From positions 1,550,001 to 1,614,000 of the forward strand of contig JAPYXD010000522.1 in NCBI GenBank assembly GCA_030998225.1: DNA of 64,000 nt, written 5' to 3'. The notes below the pieces were generated by a model that saw nothing but the letters and a program-made list of their open reading frames with translations, searched no databases and had not been told where the DNA came from. The DNA is from Diplolepis rosae. Its lineage: Eukaryota; Arthropoda; Insecta; Hymenoptera; Diplolepididae. The position numbers and the translations under genes are program-made. Shown one piece after another: positions 45,563-57,435 of the stretch. Every line of letters starts with the position of its first letter. Position 1 is the stretch's first letter.

Positions 45563-45580
45563 ATCCCGGCTGAGCCCCCA
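45563..45580 (-). other. primer-binding site, tRNA-Pro type
   Basis: In element sense TGGGGGCTCAGCCGGGAT begins 10 bases after the 5' LTR. It is the 3'-end complement of tRNA-Pro with two mismatches (CA for GT in the middle). Confidence 0.75.
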
Positions 45581-45590
45581 AATTTTTTAT

Positions 45591-46806
45591 TGTTACGAGC
45601 CAGATGATTCGCTCCTTCAGGTCGAACGATGATTTGTCGAGTCCATCGGTCAATTAACTACTACGTAGAGCCGGGAAATTTGAATTTTTTAAAATAAACA
45701 CAAACACTTTTAGTTCACACAACTTGAAAGTATATTTAGAATTTAATAATCAAATTTTGAGCAAGTCGGATTTACAACATTAATCGCGATCGCGTCGTGA
45801 AAAGACAAATAATTTTAAGTAACACCGATATCTTGGAGTGACTTCGACGATTAGTCACTTCAAGTTGTATGTCCGTAGTAAAAATTGTTCTGAGCTCCAG
45901 AGAAGAGAAGTTCAAGTCTGCAGCTTCTCAACCCCCGCTCCGTTGCTGTGATTTCATCTCAAGCGATTAGAAAAACGCCTCACACTTCACATCATCCAAT
46001 TATCGCGTTACAATTTCTTACATATTCACACATCAAGCAGTCACACAAGCCAATCATACTCGAATTCGATCCCACCTATTCTACCCTTTGATGCACACCG
46101 TGCATATCATATCGGGATCAATGTTTCTTTTTGATGACGACCGATGTTCCAAGAAAAGTAATTAATTCTCACCCTAGTTTTTAAACCAAGTCACATTTAT
46201 CCTATCGCTTCGAATCTTATCTAAATTTTTCTAGCACCTACATTAAATTGTTTATGCGACGCTCTTAGCTTCCAAGCAGTTCAGTTTCCTATTCTAGTGA
46301 CACTGATATAAATAAAATTTTCCATAAATTATAATTAATATTTACATTCATACTAAATCTACGACTCTTTATATCTGACTTGCTCTCTTTATCTAACCTA
46401 AATTATAAACAAAAGTTATCAATCTATCGTACATAAGGTCCTTATTCTAACGTGCACGTGTGAGGTTCTCTGAAGCCCCGACTCATGGCACAAACTCCAA
46501 AAGATAAAAATATTTACTAAATATTTCACGCAAGCAATTTATACTTTGCTACGCAATTTTTTGCGAAGCTGTAAATTTATGAATGTAAGTTCCCTTTCGA
46601 AGTTCAAACTAAAACGTAGTTAAAACGATGCTGCATTCCGATTACCATCCACATTTCCTAAATAACCATTTATATAGAATTTTACTTTATTTCATCATTA
46701 TTAGTTTTTATTTTGTTAATCGATTTAAAATTTTAGTGCGCAAAGTTTGTCTCTGAGAACTGCCGCTCTCTAGTGGAGAACGAGCGAGGTATAGTCGCTC
46801 GTCACA
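45591..46806 (-). repeat. gypsy 5' LTR
   Basis: 1216 bp, TGT...ACA, about seven substitutions from the 3' LTR (for example at 45595, 45873, 46224, 46477). Its outer end abuts a LINE 3' tail at 46807. Confidence 0.95.
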
Positions 46807-46861
46807 ATGGCTATTTGCAGAATTGCAAGCTGCCACAAACAAGAAGAAGAAGAAGAAGAAT
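46807..46861 (+). mobile_element. LINE 3'-tail fragment
   Basis: ATGGCTATTTGCAGAATTGC ... GCCACAAAC followed by (AAG)n resembles, on the opposite strand, the 3' end of the RNase H-bearing LINE at 2141-2210. It either was cut by the gypsy insertion or inserted at its edge. TGGCGCTCCTGCAAGTAGCG follows it and is also found at 13634. Confidence 0.7.
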
Positions 46862-46879
46862 GGCGCTCCTGCAAGTAGC

Positions 46880-47990
46880 GTAAAAAAATAAATGAATTTG
46901 TTTATTATCTTTTGCTAATCACTGGAATATTAATAATTTTAATAGAGAACCTAAAGAAGTTATAAATATTTACCGAACTACTGTAATATGTTATATTGAG
47001 GATAACGTAAATTTTTTTTCAATAAATACTATAGTAATATATACTTCATGATGTATGTTAATGTTGAGATCAAATTGTATCATGATTATAGTAACTTATT
47101 GTTTTATTTATGTTAAGAAACGCTTGCAAAGTGGAATCGACTAAAAAATACAATTCTGGGAATGAGAATCATCCATCCCAAAAGGACCTTACAGAAATAG
47201 ATAATCCTTTTAAAAAACGTAAAGTAAAGCTTATAAGCTTTTCAGTGATACTTTATTTACAGTAAAATAAAATAATATTGTTAGCTTTAATAATAATAAT
47301 ATTTTTATTCTGAATATATTAAATTAATAATATTTAATAATTTCATATTCAAAAATCCAAACTCAACTATACGTAAATTACGTGTAGAAAACCATGTAAG
47401 TTACGTTAGGTATTTTACCTTCACAACCCTGTTTTTACCTTTGCATGCATGCAGGTTGTCATGGTAACATTTTATATTAATAACTTCTGTTTGTTGTTCT
47501 TCAATTATATACATGTATACAAAACACAATAATGGATTCGCGTAATCAACACATTAATATTTTACACTCTAATTATACACTTTTTTAAACAACCTCAAAC
47601 ATACTACTTATGTAAAAAATGTACCAACGCTTTCAATTTTATACTTTAAATAATAGTTTCAAATAGAGAATGTTTACAAACATTTACAAATATTAACTTT
47701 ATTTGGTTGTTATGTTAGAATATTTTGAGGATTTTGAACGAACAGAAGAAGTTCTTGTATATTTTCCATATACTTCCGACAAAAACGTGCACAACTTTTG
47801 TAAAGTTCATGCATAAGGGCTCCATGCAATTTTATTTCGATAATTATGGAAGGAGTAATAGCGCCATCTGCGCTGTAGTGTCTCACAATGGAGGTAATAA
47901 GTTGACAAGTGTGCTTTACATAGTCGGTAAGAACGATAGCTAACGGTAAGTAAAAATAGTGTTATACATTTTTTTCATTCTAATAATAAT
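46880..47990. other. intergenic; includes a dispersed repeat at 47690-47830
   Basis: Mostly AT-rich and unassigned. 47700-47820 (TTATGTTAGAATATTTTGAG ... ACTTCCGACAAAAACGTGC) is the second copy of the segment at 13776-13915. GCATGCATGCAGGTTGTCAT near 47446 also matches 13690. Confidence 0.6.
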
Positions 47991-47993
47991 AGT

Positions 47994-48606
47994 TATAAAT
48001 ATTTAGGAGCAGATAAACGTTACTTAGTACTTTTTACTTAATTACTCGAAGTTGTAACTCCATGGTTGTTTCCGATAATTAGCTCTGAGCGCGCTCTAAG
48101 GTTACAAAAAGAAGCCAATTGGAGAGCCCCAATAATCGCGCACCAGTAGAAAGTAGTAAGAACAGCGAATAACATATAAGTGCCAATAGCACGTGCTCTG
48201 AAACTGCGCTCGAAATTCTAGGACGGAGCGGCACTCACATGTTATTCGCTGTTACTACTTTCGACTGGTGCGAGATTATTGGGGCTCATCAATTGGCTCT
48301 TCTTCGTAACTTCAGAGCGCGCTCAGAGCTAATTATCGGAAACACCCCATATCTCAATTAATGTGGAAATGCAAAAAGTGAAAGAGAAGTGTCGGTATAG
48401 TAGGGATCGGATAAGTAAGAAATTTTTTTTTCGTCCTTAGCATTTTCACATCAATTGAGATATCGAGTTAAAACTTTAAGTAATTAAGTAAAAAGCAGTA
48501 AAGAACGTTTATCTGGTCCAAAATTTTTATAATTATAAATATCTAGAAGCAGATAAACGTTCCTCAGTGCTTTTTATTTAATTACTCAAAGTTCTAACTC
48601 GATATG
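47994..48606. repeat. nested foldback group
   Basis: An inner foldback at 48066-48346 pairs GTTTCCGATAATTAGCTCTG, AGCGCGCTCTAAGGTTAC ... AACAGCGAATAACAT with its complement. Around it, TAAATATTTAGGAGCAGATA, AACGTTACTTAGTACTTTTT occurs direct at 48533 and inverted at 48472-48515, so an outer element was split and partly duplicated. Confidence 0.75.
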
Positions 48607-48619
48607 TATCTCATTAATA

Positions 48620-50100
48620 TACATAAAATAAAAATATACGTAAAATGTTGTTTCCAAAATTTCGGGAATGCTCGAGAAGATAAAAACGGACTTAGATAGA
48701 CTACTTTTGGTATTGATAATAAAAACAAATTTTCTGATATATTTTGCCTAAATTGAACTTTTATTCAATTTTTTTTGGTCACCTTCTAAGGTGACCTAGT
48801 TAGCGCCTAGGTACCGTCAGGGTGCCGGTTGGAAACGTTTGGTCGGTACGCGTTCTAGATATAGGTTTAAAGTTTTTTTTACGAAAAATCATAAAAAAAT
48901 CTTACCTACGCGCCAAAAAATGTGTAGCTGGTACAAAGAAACATATCGCTGTACCAGCTATGTTATTAATGTTATTAATTATCCTAACCATAAATATGTC
49001 TGATATAACCTAAAAAATCCTTGTGACAGATACACATTTTTTTCCATGTACGCTTAATCAGCGATGCCTGCACCATACAAAGTACCTTCTGTCTGTTCGA
49101 AAAGTTCATTTTCTTCCAATGTAGCCTCTTCACGATTTTTTGAAGTTGGTAAACTAGAATGACCCTTTAATAAACTATATTTCAATATTCCCCTATACTT
49201 TTCAATGAAAGGTACTAGTAATGTGTCGAAATAGTTGCTTCAAAAAAATTGTTTATTTTGTTTATTTTCGCCAAAAAAAATGTAATAAGCTCCTTTTTCT
49301 TGACTTCAATAATAAAGGCTGTAGGAGTGACAATAATTTCATTTGAATAATAATCAGTAATAAGGTTCTCTGATGGAGTTTTTAATTATAGATAGAGGAC
49401 AATCACATTTTAGAGTGAAATGTATGGGGGTTCGATGACCTATGTCTACTAACTCAAAGGTCCCCTTACATAATCACTTGCAGCATCGTTTACGTTGCAT
49501 GTGGTTGTGCCTTCAGAGCTATTTGTATTACTCTTTCACGTCCATTGCATCATCAGCGATATCTTCTTATTTCTTCTTCAAGAATCATCAGACATGGGTC
49601 CGGCTACTACAAAGTGGCACGCATCCGGGGCAAACGACACAGCCGAATACCTGGAAATGCCGTAAGATCATCCAGGGCCTGCTCTAGCTCTTCTGCTTGC
49701 ATAAACATTTCTTCCATATTAAATCTGCTAACAGGTTATTATCTATATATGAACTCAAGTTCATTAATAAGTCTACGCATATAGATAAGCTATAAAGAAA
49801 AATACCATTATTATACATTGAATGCTGTTTTATTTCAGCCATAGAATAGACATAAAATTTAAAAAAAATGTAACATAGCTTAAGAGCGTCAGACACATAA
49901 GAAATTACGAGATTCCATTAATTTTAAGTTTCTCCACGGTTGTTTCCAAAATACATGAAACTTTGTTTTCAATATTTGAGGAATGGCAAAGAAGATAATA
50001 ACGGACGTAAATAGACAACTTTTGGTGCAAAAACTTTTCAATAATTTTTTAAAGGAATCGCAATTTATTATTACATAAATGCAACAATAGAGAAAATAAT
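48620..50100. other. unassigned region with weak coding traces on the reverse strand
   Basis: 48650-48760 and 49930-50050 carry the GAAGATAAAAACGGACTTAG family also at 54040 and 61130. On the reverse strand near 49690-49600 a frame reads MEEMFMQAEELEQALDDLTA, and near 49150-49065 REEATLEENELFEQTEGTLY ends in a stop. Both look protein-like, but I recognise no family and the frames are broken between them. Confidence 0.35.
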
Positions 50101-50104
50101 CAAA

Positions 50105-50168
50105 GTGGTGGGGAATCGAACCTGGGTGTCTCTGAGTATCACAGTCGTCGACTTTTCCACTCAATTAT
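50105..50168 (-). repeat. tRNA-like SINE head, degenerate
   Basis: The reverse strand has an A-box-like TAATTGAGTGGAAAAGTCG and a good B box GGTTCGATTCCCC. No acceptor-stem pairing is seen, so I take it as a SINE or decayed tRNA copy, not a gene. Confidence 0.45.
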
Positions 50169-50169
50169 A

Positions 50170-51022
50170 CATCCTTATGAAGATGATCTGTTTTTACTTT
50201 CCTATAAGGAAAGCTTTTTAGTGGTGACAACTTTTAGACTACAAATTATATAGTAATCAATTTATTTATTTCATTATTCATTTTAAAAATATTTATTTTA
50301 TCTATCGTGAAAGTGTAAAATGAAAAGATTTTTCACATTAGAATGAATTGAATAATACGCTACATTTATGTGAAGAGAAACAAAAGTTTAATCTAATTAA
50401 TAAAAAATTATACATGTATTCAAATATTTAGTGTAGTTCTCTAAAAATTTTTTTTTTTTAGAAAAGTTAATTGTGAAAGTAATATTAACTAAATTACACA
50501 CACGAAAATTTGAGTGAACAGTTAAAAAAAACTGATTTGCGATTGGAGCAGTAAAATTTTGTCAATAAATGACAAATAAACACGTTAATTACTGCGCACT
50601 TTTTTTCAGAGTCCTCTGACATACTTGATCTATTGATATGATCCCCCCGCCCTCCCGGTCAACCACTACCCACTCCGGCAAAATATGTTCTGCCAGCCCT
50701 GAAACCGACGCTTTTTAAAAATGACTCGCAGTCTTCCAAGGTGTTAGGTACTATGCTCAAAATTATTCTGAACTCATTCGTAATAATTTGTGAAAAAAAT
50801 GAGGGTACCGGTTCTTCATCTTTTACTGAACAATTCAGGAATATTTACTAAAGTTTGTACATTTTAACTGAAAGTTCTTTCAAATCTTTCACACTGGAAC
50901 TCGAATCCGAGACTTCGGAATAAGTTCAGTAATTTTTAATGAACTTATTTTTTCCGTGTAAACCAAGATGTTGACGGGAACTTGCTAAATAGAGAGAAAT
51001 TCGATAGCGAGTAGTACCATCC
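50170..51022. other. no gene recognised
   Basis: AT-rich, with the TTATTTTTTCCGTGTAAACC word near 50948 related to the TIR element that follows. Confidence 0.4.
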
Positions 51023-51884
51023 ACACGGAAAAAATGAGTACTGGGAAATTTACTTGACAATCCTCGACTTTTGGACAGGAAAATTTTTTCCGAAGATCCT
51101 ATATACTATTTATGAAGAAGCTTGGAACTCCATCGAAAAAAAGAAAGAATGTTCTAGATTCTGACAAATGCTTCAGGTTTTAAAAGAATTTGGACAGAAT
51201 AATTTGATTAGAAAGAGATGAATACCTGCTATACTGTTACGAGCAAACCGTGAATAAAATATTAAAAATTATAATAAGTTGAAATTTCATAAAAATATTT
51301 TTTTATCACCCAAGCGAAATATTTTACGCAAGACTCAAATAAACGAAAAATAGTTCATTCACGGTTCTCGTAACCTGAGCGCTTTTGCACGCTCAGCAGA
51401 GGCAGGTAAAGGGGTCGGTTCAAGGACCTAAACATATTAGGAAACACAAAATTAAAACAACAATCTCCATGCAAGGGGAAAAGATCTGATTTTTCTTCTT
51501 TTAAATAAATAATAATTTATTGTTTATAATATTTAATTATTTATTTACCCCTACCACCCGTACGTAACATATACAAGTCAAAGAAAAATTCTTGGACTGC
51601 GCTTGAAAGTCTTGTGGAATTTTTGCTGGCACGATGCGCAATTGTCAGCGACAGTTAGAATTTAGTACTTAATTTATTAAAAATCTCATCATTTAAAAAT
51701 GCAGAAACATAATAATTCTTCTAATTATTCTTTATTATATAAAATTGTTGGTAAAACAAGGCGCAGCAACTTCATACACGGCACTGCATTTTCTATGGAT
51801 AAAATGTATCCAACATCTTTTGGGAAATATCGCAAGTGCTTCAGTAGCCGTGCGGTTTAATTTATAAGGCTATACTGCGCTATA

Positions 51885-53040
51885 CATATTCTGTCAGAAA
51901 AGTACCGGGAATTGGTCAATACAACACAAACTATTTATTATTCATTCAAATTTCTTTTATCGCCTTCAAAGTAGGCCCCTCCCGAAATAATACACTTATG
52001 CCAACGAATAATTCAAACATCAAAACATTTTTAAACGCATTTTCCGGAATCGACTTCAGTTCTCGCAGCGAATTCTCTTTTATGTCTTCTATCGACTGAG
52101 AACGGGTGCCTCGAAGTGGTAATTTGAGTTTTGGAAAGAGAATAAAGTCGGCCGGAGCCATAACAGGTGAGTACGGTGGTTGTTCGATGATATTCGTTGA
52201 GTTTTTTGCCGGAAATTCGTTCACAATGATAGCCTTGTGAGACGGTGCGTTATCGTGGTGCAAAATCCATGAATTTTCTTTTCACGAATCCGATGTTCGC
52301 GATGTTAACTTCAGTTGAAGACGTTGATGGCTGACCAGAGCGAGGCAAATCTTCCACCACATGTCGACCGCTTCTGTAATGCACTGACCACTCATATGCA
52401 CGTGTTTACGGCGTAGTTTTGTGTTGATTGTAGTTTTTATATGAATTTTGAAGCAAGTGATTATTCCAGGAGTATACAGAAGCTGCGTTTTTCAATTTTT
52501 CTTGAAGTGAGTGCATTTTACTTGAATTAATGTGCAATGAAAACCAAATTACAAATAGGATTGTAAAATTACCACGTGTCACGTGTTGTTTCATTTGGTT
52601 TTCATTGCACACTAATTCAAGTAAAATGCACTTACTTCAAGAAAAATTGAAAAACGCAGATTCTGTATACTCCTGGAATAATCACTTGCTTCAAAATTCA
52701 TATAAAAACTACAATCAACACAAAACTACGCCGTAAATCACGGAACGTCTGCATACACAAATCAACACAAATGCAATGACATATACCGGTGACGGGAAGG
52801 CTTAACAATGTTAGTGGCGGAGGTGGCGCCATCGAACTTCACGTTTTGAACTACGTAGCCAGAACTTTGTCACAGTGAAATACATTGGAGCTTGGAGGGC
52901 CTCAACTAAATGACAGACCACGCTCGAACTTCACGTCTGTATAGAGGACAGTGGTGCCAACTTAGCGTAAAACGGTTTTTGATAGTCTCTTTAAGCGGGC
53001 TTTTTGAATGATCAATCCCCGGTACTTTTTTAACAGAATG
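51885..53040 (-). mobile_element. mariner-like element, decayed
   Basis: The inverted ends, CTGTCAGAAAAGTACCGGGA and (complement) CTGTTAAAAAAGTACCGGGG, are each preceded by CAT-A and TA (51883-51884, 53041-53042 as TA duplications). 52263-51946 encodes the transposase C-terminal third on the reverse strand: MHHDNAPSHKAIIVNEF (second catalytic Asp) and SPVMAPADFILFPKLKLPLR (third Asp, DD34D spacing), then a frameshift before the end. The N-terminal half is not readable because a foldback occupies 52407-52738. It is inactive. Confidence 0.85.
52407..52738. repeat. near-perfect foldback inside the mariner
   Basis: TTTACGGCGTAGTTTTGTGT ... GTGCAATGAAAACCAAAT is repeated as reverse complement from 52595 to 52738, arms about 140 bp, loop about 50 bp containing CACGTGTCACGTG. 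Both strands therefore show the same 68-codon frame, which is a mirror artefact and not a gene. Confidence 0.88.
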
Positions 53041-53340
53041 TACATGTAGGTTAGGTAAAAGTTAAGGTTCGAATCCTGTCAGCGTAAGATTAATTCCAAC
53101 AGCGGTAATATATTATGTACAGCGATGTGTAGTGATAATGTGTAATTGATTTTCAAATTAATTAGTTGAGTTTGAAATTTTTTGTCACTGCCTACACTAT
53201 CGGAGGATCACTAGTCGTGTATCAGATAGGATACGTTGTCGACAGCTGTCCTCGTAGACAATATCAAACTCTTATATCGCAAATAAATGCAAATGAATTC
53301 TAATATTAAAGAATTTCAAAATCTTTCTGTGGAAAAAAAT

Positions 53341-53424
53341 ACGCTTTCGACTGCGCTGGGACTCGAGCCCAGGTCTTTCGATTGCCGGTCGACTGCTCTA
53401 ACCACTGAGATACACAGGCGGTAA
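53341..53424 (-). repeat. tRNA-derived SINE
   Basis: The reverse strand gives an A box TATCTCAGTGGTTAGAGCAG, an anticodon-arm-like stretch, and a B box GGGCTCGAGTCCC, then CAGCGCAGTCGAAAGCG and a T run. The acceptor ends do not pair, and the tail recurs at 9343. It is a Pol III-type SINE rather than a functional tRNA. Confidence 0.65.
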
Positions 53425-53931
53425 TACAAATCAATAAAGAAGTATGTAAAAACAGATAGCTTGCGAAAATAATTTTTTTTCCTTGTTGCCTTTATAGTCC
53501 ATAAAAATTTCATTGACTGGTTTTGAACTTTTGATGCACGAGTGCTGTGCGAGCTCTATCTTCCTATATTCAGAATTTCATATTAAATCTTAGAAATATT
53601 CAGTCTTTGAACTTTATTTTCCCAAATGATTCATAGAAATTATACATTTTGCGTACTCAGAATTTTCAAGGACTCTCTACTGAATACTTTTGGAAATTTC
53701 TATACTTTTTCCAAGATTGCTGATCTAATTGTACAAGAACGGTACTTCTAGTTTTAAGTAACTTTTGAACTTGTCTGAAATTCGAGTACTCTGTCTTGTA
53801 AATTTCCCAGTAATTATTTTTTCCGTGTAAAAGAGTAAACCAGAATTATCAAGAGAATTTATGAGAAAGTCCCAAGATGGCGGTATAGTTTGGCAATTGG
53901 ATTCTCGATTTTTACTATCTTTCTTGGCATG

Positions 53932-54222
53932 TGATACTTGAGAAAAGTAGAAAGTTCATGTGAACAATTTGCTCCAGTTTCTAAATGCTTGTCTGCAAAA
54001 TACATAAAATTTTGTTTTTAAAATTTGGAGAATGGTAGAGAAGATTAAAACAGACGTAAATAGACTACTTTTTGGTTTGACATTAAAAACAAATGTTCCG
54101 ATATATTATAAAAAACCATTTTCAAAATTTTGAACAGAAAATTTAACGTACTTTAGACACAAACATATAGAAATCTAAAATCAATAAAAGTTGCTCATTT
54201 CCTAAGTATCACATGCCCTTAA
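53932..54222. mobile_element. MITE of the GGCATGTGATACTT family, copy 1
   Basis: GGCATGTGATACTTGAGAAA at the left and (complement) AAGGGCATGTGATACTTAGG at the right are inverted ends. The interior matches 61030-61400, which has the same ends. A second right-end fragment, CTTAAGTATCACATGCCCTT, follows at 54252. Confidence 0.7.
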
Positions 54223-54269
54223 AGATGGTACTACTTCCTATGAAATTTTTCTTAAGTATCACATGCCCT

Positions 54270-54950
54270 TAACTTAATTATTGAAATAAATTAATGTCTT
54301 TTAGTTATTTTATTATTATCTTTGAATCTTTTTATCTTTGAATGAAGGTATTTACAGTACGGAAAAACAGCCACTTGTTGATGACAACACATTTGATATA
54401 ATGAGTAATGTAGACAAAATTGTGTACGTTTATCAGGATTGTATAGAGCGCGTGTTGTAATCTATATGTATCTACATGTATACTCGGCATTGCGTAGGTA
54501 TAATACATTTAAGCAGTACGAGTATAAGCTATAAGGTGAAGAGTATGGAGAGTGCTGGATGAGAAAAGCAAGGGGCGTTAAAAAAGGCCACTGACCGGCT
54601 ACCACGTGCAACTTCCAGTATGTATGCCGTTCGGTGCATCGGACGCAGCCCAAGGACGAAACACGAAAGCCCATTAAATCCACATATCTATAACTTTCTT
54701 TTTTCACAATCTATTTCACTTTTATGTAACTCTTAATACAATTAAATCAAAATTTAGATTAATAAGCGAGCCAATTCATTCAAATGCTTCTAATGCAAGC
54801 CTTGTATTCTTTATTACTTAATATATATATGCTTCTTGGTATGCCGTGAAGAGAGAATTTTCGTAACCGCAGCGCCGTTTGTCGGCTCAAATTTTCCATA
54901 GCATCAGTGAATACTTTTTTTTACGAATAATGTTTTTGGGGGTATACACT
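54270..54950. other. no gene recognised
   Basis: AT-rich with a somewhat GC-richer patch near 54530-54670. The 81-codon reverse frame there has no recognised similarity. Confidence 0.35.
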
Positions 54951-54951
54951 G

Positions 54952-55517
54952 TTAGAAATTTCTATATTAAACTTCCATTACATGTAATAGAAGCTTTTTT
55001 CAGTAACGTGTATTAAATTTAAGATACTTTAAGCTTAAAAAATACAAACTTTTATTTGAATTTTAATACACGTGTGTATATATTTTAATAATGTTTGTTA
55101 ATTTTGAAATTTTTTGATGATTGAGAAGTTATTAAATTTAATATGGATGTATATTAATTTTTCATAATATGGAAATTTATTGATTTTATTTTACCACTTG
55201 TATATTAAAGTTCATTAAAATGTATACTCTCTAAACCTGAATCAGTGAACGGCCACTGATTCGCAGTGACTATTCACTGATGGCAGCAGCTATAGAATAT
55301 TTTAGCGATCGATGAACTCGTTTATTTTAGGTTAAACAGCACTAAAAAGAAATTACTATTATCAAATTCAAAAGTTATGTTCATGTGGCGCGTTCACTGA
55401 TTCCTCAATGAAATTAAAGCAAAAGGTACTGATTCAACAGTTGATATACTTTCACTGATATAATCAGTGACTATTTCACTGATTCAGGTTCAAAGAGTGA
55501 GATTTTTAACAGTGTAT
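54952..55517 (+). mobile_element. TACACTGTTA element, copy A, interrupted
   Basis: The left end TACACTGTTAGAAATTTCTA and right end (complement) TACACTGTTAAAAATCTCAC. Its interior (AAACTTCCATTACATGTAAT ... CCACTTGTATATTAAAGTTC) is interrupted at 55235-55497 by another TIR element. Copy B, 55622-57630, is the same element reversed. Confidence 0.8.
55235..55497. mobile_element. MITE with AACCTGAATCAGTGAA ends
   Basis: Ends AACCTGAATCAGTGAACGG and (complement) GAACCTGAATCAGTGAAATAG are inverted; CAGTGA words recur many times inside (subterminal repeats). Inserted near the right end of copy A. Confidence 0.8.
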
Positions 55518-55633
55518 GATACTTTAGAAATTAACAAATTTCATTGATTTTAGGTTTCTACGTATTTGTGTCCAAAATACGTAAAATTTTAAAAAATTAT
55601 AAAAAATAAGATAAAAACGAATGTACACTGTTA

Positions 55634-56196
55634 TAGTATATTATGTGCCTAGGCGCATAATGACGGTTATTACGCGACGAGCGACAATGCTCGTAGGAGA
55701 TCAAAGCCAAGGCGTAATCGAGGTCGAGACAAAGCCGAGACGAAGCCGAGGCGCGATCAGTCCTGCGAGCATTTTAAGCGAGTCTCGTAATTACCCGAAT
55801 TGTGTGAATTGGCACATATTCTATTTTATGTGAATTCGGTGCGTATACGAGTTTTTATGCGTACAATCGAATCTAATCTAGTATTAATCATGATTCTCGT
55901 CCATTGCACTTAATATTTCGAGACTAGTTTCGGCCATTTTGATTTTCTCGATCTTGTGTAGTAGTAGCGTATTGTAATAGAGCATGCGCAGTTCAGAAGT
56001 ACAAGGCTTTGTCAGTACGCTGCCAACGCTGTACGAAGAAGAAGAAGAATGAGAAGAAGATTGCGCTCCGCTGTATGGTTATAGGCAGATGCGCAGTTCA
56101 ATTTTTACATCACATTCCTCTTTATCGTGATACACAACATTACGTTACTCTCAACTGTAGCGTAAAAACGAGTTTACGCGCTGGAGGCACATAAAA
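55634..56196 (+). mobile_element. GC-rich TIR element, copy 3
   Basis: TAGTATATTATGTGCCTAGG to CTGGAGGCACATAAAA, with the same internal order as copy 2 (shortened CGTAATCGAGG minisatellite, GAGCATGCGCAGTTC, GCTGTACGAAGAAGAA). Inserted ten bases inside copy B of the TACACTGTTA element. Confidence 0.85.
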
Positions 56197-56290
56197 AATC
56201 TTACTAATTTTAATAGACTTTAATATACAAGTGGCAAATTGAAATTAATAGATTTGTATACTATGAGAAATTAATATATATTTATATTAG

Positions 56291-57435
56291 GGTAAGTGTG
56301 GGTATTACTGTGGATGCCCCAGTTACTGCGCTTTCAAATAAAACTAATGATATACAATGTTTTAAAGATATATAACGCTACAGAACAATTAAAAACAATT
56401 AATTTCTAATCCAAGCATAATAAGTATCAACGAATTATCAATAGTTACGATATTTGTAGCTAATTGATTGCAATTTAAAACTCTCATGTTCCCTATTCCC
56501 ATAGTTTTAATGCTTAGATTTGTTGAAAGGTCATGAACACGTTCTGAAAAACTTGTTATAATTCCGTTTCTGAAAATAAAATATTTATTGTGATATTACT
56601 TTCTGCAAAGTAAATATTTTATTTTTCTAAATATTTATGCAAAATAACAAAAAATACGTTTTTTAATCATTTTTTTACCAAAACAGTATTTGGTACATGA
56701 TTTTCATAGGTGTATGAATTACTGCGATCTGTCAGGCGGCACTGCATAACCTTTCAATCTATTACAAATGCTTCGTTGTGCTTACTTTTTATAATTGAGA
56801 TTAAACAAAATGTTGAAAATTCCAAAATCGTTGCTAATGAGGCAAGAGGAAGTCAAGTAATATAATTTTAAGGTAAATTAAATAAGAGTTATAATATTAT
56901 TTAATCTTAATTTGTTAAAAATGCTTCATGTTCACTTTTTATAATTTAGTTTAAATAAAATGTTCAACACTCCTTAATCGTTGCTAAAGATGAAAGAGGA
57001 ACTCAAGTGATATAATTTTAAGTTAAATTAAATAAAATTAATAAAATTATTAATCTTAATTTGTTACGAATGCTTCGTCGTGTTTACTTTTTATAATTGA
57101 GATTAAATAAAATTTTCAACACTCCTAAATTAATTGTAAGTTCACTCAAAATAATATCGCAGTATTACGCGCGCAGAAATTGGGGTTTCCGCAGTAATTG
57201 GTGCGCAGTAATTCATGCAAACCCGCAGTAATACCTACATGGAACATTTTTTTTAGATTCGCATTTTCTAAGTAAATCTGGTTTCTTTTCAGGGTTTAAG
57301 GACTGCATGCTACTTACTTAATACCAAATACTGCTTTAAAAATTAATTCGTGACAACTTTTTTATCTCAAAACCTTTTTTTTAACTTTAAAAGCCGTCTT
57401 GATTTTCGATCCGCAGTAATTGGCACACTTACCCT
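56291..57435. mobile_element. 1.1-kb TIR element with AGGGTAAGTGTG ends
   Basis: AGGGTAAGTGTGGGTATTACTG and (complement) AGGGTAAGTGTGCCAATTAC form the ends; CAGTAATTNNNGC words repeat in both subterminal regions. Internal direct repeats of TTGTGCTTACTTTTTATAAT occur near 56775, 56925 and 57085. It encodes nothing recognisable. Confidence 0.8.

Larger units (their letters stand above)
38005..46806 (-). mobile_element. Ty3/gypsy LTR retrotransposon, complete but atypical
   Basis: Two direct LTRs of 1216 bp flank a 6.3-kb interior with one gag-pol frame on the reverse strand. The tRNA-Pro-like primer site, polypurine tract, TGT...ACA LTR ends and gypsy domain order (RT, RNase H, integrase) are all present; no env frame is seen. 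LTRs differ at about seven positions without indels, so insertion was recent. Odd points are that the right-hand leader (PBS plus about 70 bp) is repeated beyond the 3' LTR at 38005-38097, and that no target-site duplication is found. GC and codon use are close to the AT-rich surroundings. Confidence 0.93.
51023..53828. mobile_element. 2.8-kb TIR element interrupted by other insertions
   Basis: The left end ACACGGAAAAAATGAGTACT, GGGAAATTTAC is matched in reverse complement by the right end (53798-53828), about 28 of 31 positions. Between them lie a mariner (51885-53040) and a tRNA-like SINE (53341-53424). The element's own DNA encodes no recognised protein. That the two ends belong to one element is an inference from their identity and opposite orientation. 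Confidence 0.6.

Noticed and set aside
52406..52736. Two 68-codon frames on opposite strands with nearly the same protein
   Set aside because: They are the two arms of one foldback, so the mirrored frames are automatic. No family similarity.
53341..53424. A functional tRNA gene on the reverse strand
   Set aside because: A and B boxes are good, but the acceptor stem does not pair and the tail recurs at 9343, so it is a tRNA-derived SINE.
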